In this document: piece after piece, positions 24,998-32,260 of the stretch
Layout: every line of letters starts with the position of its first letter
Position numbering within the stretch: the stretch's first letter is position 1
Source: an uncultured Verrucomicrobiota bacterium
GTDB taxonomy: Bacteria > Verrucomicrobiota > Verrucomicrobiia > Opitutales > Intestinicryptomonadaceae
Assembly (NCBI GenBank): GCA_949293415.1
Contig: CASFDK010000044.1
Location: 62,001 to 126,000 of the forward strand
Direction: 5' to 3'
DNA length: 64,000 nucleotides
The notes under the pieces: generated by a model
What the model was told of the DNA's origin: nothing
The model's input: the letters and a program-made list of their open reading frames with translations, nothing else
The model's database searches: none
Made by a program: the position numbers and the translations under genes

Positions 24998-25732
24998 ATG
25001 CCGGACGGACTGAAAACCGCAATTTTCGCGCTCGCGGCGTTTGCCGTTGCGGGGGCTGTAGGCGTGCCTCTAAAGGGGATTCTTGCGGAGGGGAAGCCGC
25101 TCGGGAAAAATGCGCTCGCGGCGGCGCGGGGCGGCGGAACGCTCTGGGGTATCCTCGGCGGATACCGCTCGATAATTTCCGACTTCGCGTGGATAAAGGG
25201 CTATCTCGACTGGGAGAAAAAGGACCTTGCGGGATGCGTTTCGGCAATCGAGTTCGCAACCGATGTCGATCCGTATATGACGACATTCTGGACGCAGGGT
25301 GCGTCGATGATAGCCTTCGACACCCCGCACTGGCTGCTCGAAAAACTTCCGCCCGAAAGGCGCAACGAGACCGCGCTCGAAATCTACAAGAAACGGCAGG
25401 CGAATGTGGCCTTCAAGCTGCTCGACAAGGGGCTTGCGATGTTCCCCGACAGTTCGGAACTGCTTTTACAGAAGGGACAGATTGCGCTCGGAATTTCCGA
25501 TTTCAAGCTTGCGGAAAGGTGCTACGCGCCGCTTGCCGAAGCCGACGATCCGCCCGTTTATGTCCGCAGAATCTACGCGTCGATTTTGGCGAAGAACGGC
25601 AACCCGCAAAAGGCGGTCGGAGTGCTCGAGTCGGTGCTGTCGGAGACCGAAGCGGATTCGCCGATAAAAAAGCTTCTCGAAGACCAAATTGCCTCGCTCA
25701 GGCGCGCGGCGCGGGCTTTGCAATCTCGGTAA
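24998..25732 (+). CDS. Membrane-anchored TPR-like protein linked to the ABC exporter
   Basis: A 244-residue protein with one N-terminal hydrophobic segment (TAIFALAAFAVAGAVGV) and a helical repeat region: KLLDKGLAMFPDSSELLLQK, GISDFKLAERCYAPLAEADD and VYVRRIYASILAKNGNPQKA look like degenerate TPRs. I do not recognise a named family. Its position directly after the permease suggests an accessory role in the exporter. Its 3' end overlaps the convergent RNase Y gene by 35 bases. Confidence 0.75.
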   Translation: MPDGLKTAIFALAAFAVAGAVGVPLKGILAEGKPLGKNALAAARGGGTLWGILGGYRSIISDFAWIKGYLDWEKKDLAGCVSAIEFATDVDPYMTTFWTQGASMIAFDTPHWLLEKLPPERRNETALEIYKKRQANVAFKLLDKGLAMFPDSSELLLQKGQIALGISDFKLAERCYAPLAEADDPPVYVRRIYASILAKNGNPQKAVGVLESVLSETEADSPIKKLLEDQIASLRRAARALQSR

Positions 25733-27245
25733 AACGCTGTTCGCGCACGAGCGTAATTTTCACGGACAGGGAATTGTCGGTGCTCTCCTCAATCTTCCGC
25801 TTTATTTTGCCCGCAATTTCCTGCGCCTCGACATCGCTTACGGCATCGGGCGAAACGATAACGCGCAGTTCGCGCCCCGCCTGCAGAACGTACGCGCCCG
25901 AGACGCCCTCGAAATCGAGCGCGGTTTTTTCGAGCATTTTTATGCGGCGGATATACCCCTCGGTGGCTTCCATTCGCGCCCCGGGTCGGGTCGCCGAAAG
26001 GGAGTCGGCAACGCGCACGATTGTCGCGTAAATGCCGTTCGGCAGAACTTCGCCGTGGTGCGCTTCGACCGCGTTTACGACGGTATCGGACTCGCCCGAA
26101 CGCGCCAGCAGCGCAGCCCCCGCCTTTGCGTGCGAAAGGTCCGAGTCTGGCAACGCCTTGCCGATGTCGTGGAAAAGACCGATGCGTTTTGCTATTGCCG
26201 CGTCGCAGTTGAGTTCGGCGGCGATTAACGCGCAAAGCTTCGCAGTTTCAATCGAATGCGCCAGAGTGTCTTGGTTCAGAGAAAGGTGGAACGAAAGGTT
26301 GCCCAGAACCGTCAGAATGTCGGGGTGCACCCGCGCCAGTCCGAGAGATTCCGCCGCTTTAGAGCCTATCTCGTACGCGCGCTGCGAAATTTTCCGGCGC
26401 GCCAGTTCCGCCGCCTGTTCGATTGTCGCGGGGTTGATTCTGCCGTCGCGCACAAGCTCTTCGAGGGCGATTTTCGCAATCTCCCTGCGGACGGGGTTGA
26501 ACGACGAGACCGCAACGCAGTCTGGCGTTTCGTCGATGATAAGCGTCGTTCCCGTCGCCGCTTCGAACGAACGGATGTTGCGCCCCTCCCTTCCGATGAG
26601 CCTGCCCTTCATTGCGTCGTCGGGAATTTTCACCGTGGCGGTTTGCACGGACTGCGGAATGGATGTGGCGATTCGCTGCATTGCGTCGGCGACGATTCGC
26701 TGTGCCGTCTCGTCCGCCTCGCGCTTCGACTTTTCGAGAATTTCGGAGCGGTAGAGCGCGAGGTCTTCGAGGCACTTCTTCTCGATTTCGCGCTTTGCGT
26801 CTTCGCGGATGTTTTCGATGTCGAGCTTTGCAAGCCCCGCAAGTTTTACGGCGTATTCCTCCGACTTCCTGCGGTAGTCCTCCTTCATTTTGGCGAAGCG
26901 GGTAAACTCGGCATCGGCGCGCTCGACTGCGCGTTCGGCGTTTTGGACGCGGATTTTGGCTTCGGCAAGTTTTTCGTCCTGCTCGCGTTTCGCCACGCGA
27001 GCCAGCGAAAGCATATCCTCGTATTCCGACTTCAACTCGATTTCGCGCTCCTTCAGGAGCATTTCGAGTTCGTTGCGCTTTTTTTCGTACTTTACGAGTT
27101 CGTCGGTTCTGATTGTCTCGGCGTCCGCCTCCATTTTGTTTTTCAACGAATTTACGCGGACGACCAATATAATGCACTCTGCGAAAAGGCACGCCGCCAA
27201 GACGCCGAGGACAATCGAGTTCCAGTCAAGTATTTCGAAATTCAT
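25698..27245 (-). CDS. rny: Ribonuclease Y
   Basis: RNase Y is the membrane-anchored endoribonuclease that initiates mRNA decay in many bacteria. The 515-residue protein has an N-terminal membrane segment (IVLGVLAACLFAECIILVV), a long coiled coil of roughly residues 30-195, a KH domain with GRLIGREGRNIRSFE near 210, and an HD domain with metal-binding HDIGKA near 352 and EAHHGEV. All expected domains are present and full length. A TATAAT lies about 55 bases before the start. Confidence 0.95.
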   Translation of the reverse strand: MNFEILDWNSIVLGVLAACLFAECIILVVRVNSLKNKMEADAETIRTDELVKYEKKRNELEMLLKEREIELKSEYEDMLSLARVAKREQDEKLAEAKIRVQNAERAVERADAEFTRFAKMKEDYRRKSEEYAVKLAGLAKLDIENIREDAKREIEKKCLEDLALYRSEILEKSKREADETAQRIVADAMQRIATSIPQSVQTATVKIPDDAMKGRLIGREGRNIRSFEAATGTTLIIDETPDCVAVSSFNPVRREIAKIALEELVRDGRINPATIEQAAELARRKISQRAYEIGSKAAESLGLARVHPDILTVLGNLSFHLSLNQDTLAHSIETAKLCALIAAELNCDAAIAKRIGLFHDIGKALPDSDLSHAKAGAALLARSGESDTVVNAVEAHHGEVLPNGIYATIVRVADSLSATRPGARMEATEGYIRRIKMLEKTALDFEGVSGAYVLQAGRELRVIVSPDAVSDVEAQEIAGKIKRKIEESTDNSLSVKITLVREQRFTEIAKPAPRA

Positions 27246-27298
27246 TTTTTTTAGAATGGGTGCGCGGAGACGCTTGCAAAATTCTCTAGTCTTTATGC

Positions 27299-27304
27299 AT
27301 TATA
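27299..27304 (-). promoter_or_regulatory. Candidate -10 element for rny
   Basis: A perfect TATAAT on the minus strand about 55 bases before the rny ATG. No recognisable -35 hexamer is at 16-18 bases, so support is partial. Confidence 0.35.
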
Positions 27305-27342
27305 TTCGGACAAACGCAAGCAGAATGAGTTGCGCGGAAAAA

Positions 27343-27369
27343 CAAAAAAAGCCCGCCGAAATGCGGACT
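27343..27369 (-). terminator. Terminator after the PEP-CTERM remnant
   Basis: On the minus strand GTCCGC-ATTTCG-GCGGGC followed by TTTTTTTG, lying just after the point where an intact PEP-CTERM reading frame would end. Confidence 0.7.
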
Positions 27370-27394
27370 TTGCAATGGGGGGAAAAATCCGTGT

Positions 27395-27560
27395 TAGCGG
27401 CGCGGTAAATCGCCATAACAAGCGCGATGCCGCCGAAAACCGCCACCCATTCGGCGGGTTCGGGCACGTTGGCGACAATATTCAGATACGACCGTGCCTT
27501 AAAGCCGTCCATTCGACGCCGTGCCGTAATTGGGAGTATAGGCAAAAAAAGACGGCGCAG
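27395..27560 (-). pseudogene. C-terminal remnant of a PEP-CTERM protein
   Basis: The minus strand encodes NVPEPAEWVAVFGGIALVMA followed by IYR, a textbook PEP-CTERM sorting signal (VPEP motif, membrane segment, basic end). The reading frame then runs on past where the expected RR-stop would be: a TAA follows CGC CGC in the neighbouring frame, so a frameshift sits at the very end. Just upstream, a different frame reads YTPNYGTASNGRL-stop, which resembles the usual body of such proteins. No body or start is left, so this is a broken fragment. A terminator follows. Confidence 0.6.
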
Positions 27561-27577
27561 GATACCCCGTGCCGTCC
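27543..27577 (-). terminator. Rho-independent terminator after gltX
   Basis: On the minus strand GACGGC pairs with GCCGTC across a 14-base loop and is followed by seven T. Confidence 0.8.
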
Positions 27578-27647
27578 GGAAAAGCCGTGTCTGATTGTGT
27601 CGCTGCGCGAGCGCAAGTGTGGCACATACCGCACATATTGCGCCGAA

Positions 27648-28973
27648 CTACACGCCCTGCGCGAGCTTGGGTTTTGCCGCCTCTATTCGCGCAACAACCT
27701 TGTCCCTGCCGAGTATTTCGAGCATTGGGAACAGGTCGGGGCCGCCAGCCTGTCCCGTTACGGCGTAGCGGACAATCTGGAAATATTCGTTCGACTTGCG
27801 CCCCGCCTTTTCCGCCATTTCGCAGACGGCGTTGTAGATTGAGTCGTGGTCGAATTTTTCGAGATTTTTGAAAAGTTCAAGCGCTTCGTCGAGACGCGCA
27901 AGCGGTTCGCCCTTCTTGAAAACCTTTTCACGACCCGCCGCGTCGAACGGATAGTCATCCGTGAAGAAGTATTCGACCATCGACGGCAAGCCTTCCATAT
28001 TTGCGGCTTTGGGCTGGCACAGGTCGAAGACCTTTCCGATATAGGCTTCGTCCGACCCCATATCGATTTTGCTTTCCGTCTCGATTGCGCGGCGCGCGAG
28101 CGCGTGGAACTTTTCGGGCGGAAGGGCGCGGATGTGTTCGGTGTTGAAGTGCGCCATCTTGCGTTCGTCGAAACGCGCGTTGCTCTTGACGATTCCCGAG
28201 AAGTCGAACAGCGAGATAATCTCCTCGATGGGCATAACCTCCCTGCCGTTTTTCGGATTCCAGCCGAGCATGCAAAGGTAGTTGCGGACGGCTTCGGGCA
28301 TAAAGTTTTTCTGCTGGTATTCCTCGATGAGCGCGCCCCTGTCGCGTTTGCTCATCTTGCCCTGACCCTCGCTCTTCAGAATGAGCGGAATGTGCGCGAA
28401 CTGCGGCATGGGCGCGTCGAACGCCTTGAAAAGTTCGATGTGCTTGTTCGTGTTCGTAAGGTGGTCCTGACCGCGGATTACGTTTGTAATCTGCATGCAG
28501 ATGTCGTCCACGACGTTTACGAAGTGGAAGACGGGCGTGCCGTTCGAGCGGAAGATGGGAAAGTCCTTTTCCTCGAGCCTTTCGACATCGCCGTAAACCG
28601 CGTCGTGCAGGATTTGCGGTTCGCCCGAAACCTTGAAGAATACCGCGCCGTCCTTGTCGTACGCCCTGCCCTTTTTGCGGAGGATTTCGAGATACTCCCT
28701 GTAGATGTCGGCGCGCTTGCTCTGGAAGTACGGGCCGTAGTCGCCGCCGACATCAGGGCCTTCGTCCCAGTCGAGACCGAGCCACTTCATACCGTCCTTG
28801 AGGATGTTCAGATATTCCACCGAGTTGCGTTCTTCGTCGGTGTCCTCGATGCGCAGGACGAACGTTCCGCCGGTGTGTTTGGCATAAAGCCAGTTGAAGA
28901 GCGCAGTGCGCGCGCTTCCGATGTGAAAGAAACCCGTTGGACTCGGGGCGAATCTTACTCTTACCTTGCTCAT
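27648..28973 (-). CDS. gltX: Glutamate-tRNA ligase
   Basis: A class I aminoacyl-tRNA synthetase that charges tRNA-Glu (and possibly tRNA-Gln). The 441-residue protein has the HIGH-type motif in FAPSPTGFFHIGSAR near residue 16 and the KMSKS-type loop GKMSKRDRGA near 236, plus EDTDEERN. It is shorter than the common ~470-490-residue form, mostly in the C-terminal anticodon-binding part. The zinc-ribbon cysteines found in some GltX are absent, which is common in the family. A Nudix gene lies 24 bases upstream. Confidence 0.93.
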   Translation of the reverse strand: MSKVRVRFAPSPTGFFHIGSARTALFNWLYAKHTGGTFVLRIEDTDEERNSVEYLNILKDGMKWLGLDWDEGPDVGGDYGPYFQSKRADIYREYLEILRKKGRAYDKDGAVFFKVSGEPQILHDAVYGDVERLEEKDFPIFRSNGTPVFHFVNVVDDICMQITNVIRGQDHLTNTNKHIELFKAFDAPMPQFAHIPLILKSEGQGKMSKRDRGALIEEYQQKNFMPEAVRNYLCMLGWNPKNGREVMPIEEIISLFDFSGIVKSNARFDERKMAHFNTEHIRALPPEKFHALARRAIETESKIDMGSDEAYIGKVFDLCQPKAANMEGLPSMVEYFFTDDYPFDAAGREKVFKKGEPLARLDEALELFKNLEKFDHDSIYNAVCEMAEKAGRKSNEYFQIVRYAVTGQAGGPDLFPMLEILGRDKVVARIEAAKPKLAQGV

Positions 28974-28997
28974 TTTTTATTGAAAGAAAAGTTGCAA

Positions 28998-29531
28998 TTA
29001 AAAGTGTTTGCCGCGTTTAGACAAATAAAATCTGTAGACGCGCAAAAACGACGGCGTGAAATTGCGCGGATTTTCCGCAATTTGCCGCTCGAAATCCGAA
29101 ACATTCACCCAGTCGAGCCCAGCAACTTCGTCGGGCGGCGGCGAAAATTTCTCGGAGCCGTCGCACTCCATTTCGTAGACGAACGTAAACTCGTGCCCCG
29201 TCTCTTCGCAGGGCGGAATTTTGCCGATTTTTTCGAGCCTCGAAATATCGACCGAAAGCCCCGTTTCCTCGCGCATTTCGCGGACGGCGGCAATGTCGTA
29301 GTCCTCGCCGCTGTCGACGTGTCCCGAACACGATGTAGTGTAGATGTTCGGATACGAATCCTTGTTCGCGGAACGCCTTTGAAGCAGAATCATTCTGTCC
29401 GCGCCGCAGCCCTTGAACATCAGCACGTGCGAAGCCCTGTGCATAAGCCCCCGCGCGTGAACCTGCGAACGCGGGGCGGAACCGACAACGCGGTCGTTCG
29501 AATCGACAATATCGAAGATGTCGTCCGACAT
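28998..29531 (-). CDS. Nudix hydrolase
   Basis: A 177-residue protein with a complete Nudix box (GHVDSGEDYDIAAVREMREE then TG) near residues 75-97. The region before it (VDSNDRVVGSAPRSQVHARG, then LMHRASHVLMF) matches the Idi/YfcD-like branch, whose members include isopentenyl-diphosphate isomerase. A Nudix hydrolase of unknown substrate is the safer call. It starts 2 bases after the stop of the DUF362-like gene. Confidence 0.85.
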   Translation of the reverse strand: MSDDIFDIVDSNDRVVGSAPRSQVHARGLMHRASHVLMFKGCGADRMILLQRRSANKDSYPNIYTTSCSGHVDSGEDYDIAAVREMREETGLSVDISRLEKIGKIPPCEETGHEFTFVYEMECDGSEKFSPPPDEVAGLDWVNVSDFERQIAENPRNFTPSFLRVYRFYLSKRGKHF

Positions 29532-29533
29532 AT

Positions 29534-30598
29534 CTATTTCCTTTTCAAGGCGTAGGGAACATTGACACGCCTGATTTTGCGGAAGTCGTAGTCGCCTATT
29601 TTAAGCTCGCGGCAATAGTTGAGCACGGGCGGCATAGGATCTATCGGCGCGAAGCCTAACGAACGGCGGTATCGGTTTATCGTGTTCCACGCCAGATAGT
29701 CTATGACCACGGGGTTTGCGCTCATATACAAAAGGTTTTCCGAAAGCGAACAGCGCGAGTTGAAAAGCGCGCCGCCCACGAACTGCCCGCGCTCGAACGA
29801 AAGAATCGTCATCAAGTTCGAGTCGCGTAGCTCGGGAATCGACACAACCTCCGACGCCGCCATCGACGCGTTGGCGGGCTGCTTCAGAAAACGCTCGTTG
29901 TTCGACATATTCCAGATGCTGGCGTTGCCGATTGCCGCGCACACGCCCAAGCCCTCCATATCTGTAATCACCGGCAGGTTAATCCAGAAATCGACCGTCA
30001 AAAAGAGCGGCACGGGCAGGTAGCTTTTGCGCAGCTCGGGATTGTAGAGGTCGGACGATTCGGAAACGTTTTTCATCGACTTGGGCATGAGCGCGTTGTC
30101 GTAGTACCAACGCTTGTCGAAGAATTTTCCGCTTTCGATATCGGCCACGGGCGAACCCTTGTAGTTGTCCGCCGCGCCGTTTTGGATTGCGGAAACTCGC
30201 GGCAGATAGCCGCACTCGCGCATTTTGCGGCGGCTCATATCCACAAGAGTGATATTTTCGCGCTTGTAGCCGCGCTTTTCAAGCTGGTTTACCACCGCGT
30301 CGACAAGCTCGCGCGGCGTGCACATTCCCACGCCCGAATTTGTGTAAATTTTAAGCCCCACTTTGCCTTTAGAGGCGGGCGAAATCTTTTTGCCAGACTC
30401 CTTTTCGAAAGCCGAAAAGAGAACCGAAACCGCCCTGTCGTACGATGCCGCCGAAAACGCGGGAACGCGGCATTCGAAGAGCACCGAACGCATTTTGTCG
30501 GCATCGTCCGCGGGCGCGGCGGTCTGCGCCGCCAAAACTGCGGCGAAAATTGCCGAAAGTATCTGCGAAAATGCGAGTTTTTTTAGAGATTTTTTCAT
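29534..30598 (-). CDS. Exported DUF362-like protein
   Basis: A 354-residue protein with a signal peptide (KKSLKKLAFSQILSAIFAAV). The following part resembles DUF362 proteins: VGLKIYTNSGVGMCTPRELV, QLEKRGYKRENITLVD and LPVITDMEGLGVCAAIGN. The four-cysteine ferredoxin segment sometimes attached to DUF362 is absent. The start is the ATG directly before the signal peptide; a longer in-frame extension upstream would overlap the divergent lipoprotein start and is rejected. Function unknown. Confidence 0.7.
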   Translation of the reverse strand: MKKSLKKLAFSQILSAIFAAVLAAQTAAPADDADKMRSVLFECRVPAFSAASYDRAVSVLFSAFEKESGKKISPASKGKVGLKIYTNSGVGMCTPRELVDAVVNQLEKRGYKRENITLVDMSRRKMRECGYLPRVSAIQNGAADNYKGSPVADIESGKFFDKRWYYDNALMPKSMKNVSESSDLYNPELRKSYLPVPLFLTVDFWINLPVITDMEGLGVCAAIGNASIWNMSNNERFLKQPANASMAASEVVSIPELRDSNLMTILSFERGQFVGGALFNSRCSLSENLLYMSANPVVIDYLAWNTINRYRRSLGFAPIDPMPPVLNYCRELKIGDYDFRKIRRVNVPYALKRK

Positions 30599-30624
30599 AA
30601 TAATATTGCCCCGCCGTGAAAAAT

Positions 30625-30653
30625 TTGGCTGAATAAAATTAAATGGGTAATAA
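30625..30653 (+). promoter_or_regulatory. Candidate promoter for the TPR lipoprotein-dnaG-rpoD run
   Basis: TTGGCT and TAATAA are separated by 17 bases in an AT-rich stretch 17 bases before the lipoprotein ATG. The -10 match is modest. Confidence 0.3.
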
Positions 30654-30670
30654 AAGGGAATTTTAAATTT

Positions 30671-32260
30671 ATGCAAGCACCGAAGTTCATTTTAAAAACT
30701 CTCGTACTCTGCGCGGCAATCGCCGCCGCCGCAATTTTTTCGGGATGCGGCGAAAAATCGCCCGAGCAGATAAAGCTTGAAAACCAAAGGCAGACCGACA
30801 TCTCCGTCCGCCGTGCAAGGGTGTTGATGTTCGAGGAAAAATCGGCGGAGGCAATCAAACTTCTCGAAGACTCCTACCAGAAATACGGCGCAAGCGCGGA
30901 GCTTTGCGAGGCCCTCGCCTACGCCTATATGCAAAACGGACAGCTCGCAAGCGCGGCGATGTTCTTCGAAAACGCGTCCGAAAAAAAGGGCGGCGATGCC
31001 GAACTTCAAATAAACGCCGCAAAAGCCTACGAACAGTCCAAGGCGTTCGATTCGGCGATAAACGCATACAAAAAATACCTAAAACTCAAACCCGCCGATA
31101 CGGTCGCGTGGCGGGCATTGGCGGAATGCCAGATAAAAGAGGAAAAATATTCCGACGCGCTCAATTCGATGATGGCGGCGGTCAAGGCAAAGGGCGGCAA
31201 ACCCAATACCGCCGAAGCCGCAAAAATAGGCAATCTCTTCGTGAAGACGGGCAACGCGGTTCAGGGTCGCCAGTGGCTCGAAGCCGCCTACAAGGCTACT
31301 CTGCCCGAAAACGTTGAAACTCGCAGGGACATCCTGCTCGGGCTTGTTACGGTCTACCTTGCGCAGCGTGAAACCGCCCTGCTCGATGCCGCCGTTGCCG
31401 AACTCGACAAAATCGAGCCGCAAATAATCGACAAAAAATACCCCAAGTTACACGCCCAACTGAAGGAGTTCAAGGAATCGCTCGCCGCCGCGCAGGAGGC
31501 GATGAAAGCCAAGGAAAAAGCCGAAGCCGAAAAGAGGGAAGCCGAGCAAAAGGCGAAACTCGAAGCCGAGCAAAAGGCGCGCGAACAGGCAAAAGCCGAA
31601 GCCGAAAACAAGGCAAAAGAACGGGCGCAGGAAAACGCGCAGCAGCCCGAAAATTCCGCCGAAGCGAAACCCGAACAGTCGGACGACCGTACAAAGCAGG
31701 AAGCCGTCGAAGTCGTGAAGACCGAAGACAAGCCCGTCGCCGACGCGCCCGAAAATTCCGGTCTCAAAGACGAGACGCAGACCCCCGCCGTTCTCTCGAA
31801 ATACGACCGGCTTCTCGAAAAGTGCGGCAACGCAATCGCCGAAAAAAATTCGGTGCAGGCGGAAAAATTCGCCCACCTTGCGATTGCCGAAAACCCCGCC
31901 CCCGAAGCCGCGTGGAGACTGCTTGCAAAGGCGTACGAACTTACAAACCGCGACGAAGACTCGTATATGGCGGCGGCGGAAGCCTACAAGCGCAACCCCG
32001 ACGACATCGACGCAACCCTCTTCTATCTGCGCAACGCAAGCAGGGTTCTCAACAACGAAAAGTTTTTGAACAAAGTCTACCGAGCCTACGAAAAATTCCC
32101 CAACAACCCCGAAATTTGGGTCGATTTGGCGCGCACGTACAAGCTCATCGGCGACCGCCGCAACGCGCTATTTTTCTTCAAGCACTTCCTCGCCAACACG
32201 CCCAAAGAGCACATTCTTTACGACGAAATGCAGCGCGAGTACGAAGAATACACAAAATAA
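30671..32260 (+). CDS. TPR-repeat lipoprotein with a Lys/Glu-rich coiled-coil insert
   Basis: A 529-residue protein. A lipoprotein signal ends in IFSGC (Cys26). Two blocks of TPR-like helical repeats (about residues 45-235 and 395-529, for example INAYKKYLKLKPADTVAWRA) flank a highly charged segment of about 90 residues rich in EAEQKA repeats that should form a long single helix or coiled coil, then an acidic linker. It would sit on the inner or outer membrane facing the periplasm. The stop is followed directly by the dnaG ATG (TAAATG), so the two are translationally coupled, an unusual partner for primase. Function unknown. Confidence 0.82.
   Translation: MQAPKFILKTLVLCAAIAAAAIFSGCGEKSPEQIKLENQRQTDISVRRARVLMFEEKSAEAIKLLEDSYQKYGASAELCEALAYAYMQNGQLASAAMFFENASEKKGGDAELQINAAKAYEQSKAFDSAINAYKKYLKLKPADTVAWRALAECQIKEEKYSDALNSMMAAVKAKGGKPNTAEAAKIGNLFVKTGNAVQGRQWLEAAYKATLPENVETRRDILLGLVTVYLAQRETALLDAAVAELDKIEPQIIDKKYPKLHAQLKEFKESLAAAQEAMKAKEKAEAEKREAEQKAKLEAEQKAREQAKAEAENKAKERAQENAQQPENSAEAKPEQSDDRTKQEAVEVVKTEDKPVADAPENSGLKDETQTPAVLSKYDRLLEKCGNAIAEKNSVQAEKFAHLAIAENPAPEAAWRLLAKAYELTNRDEDSYMAAAEAYKRNPDDIDATLFYLRNASRVLNNEKFLNKVYRAYEKFPNNPEIWVDLARTYKLIGDRRNALFFFKHFLANTPKEHILYDEMQREYEEYTK

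Larger units (their letters stand above)
27246..27647. other. Gene-poor interval between rny and gltX
   Basis: About 400 bases with no intact gene. It holds the candidate rny promoter, a terminator, a PEP-CTERM remnant on the minus strand, and the gltX terminator. About 70 bases beside gltX show nothing recognisable. Confidence 0.6.

Noticed and set aside
27846-29555. Plus-strand frame of 569 codons
   Set aside because: Antisense to gltX and the Nudix gene, whose signature motifs are unambiguous.
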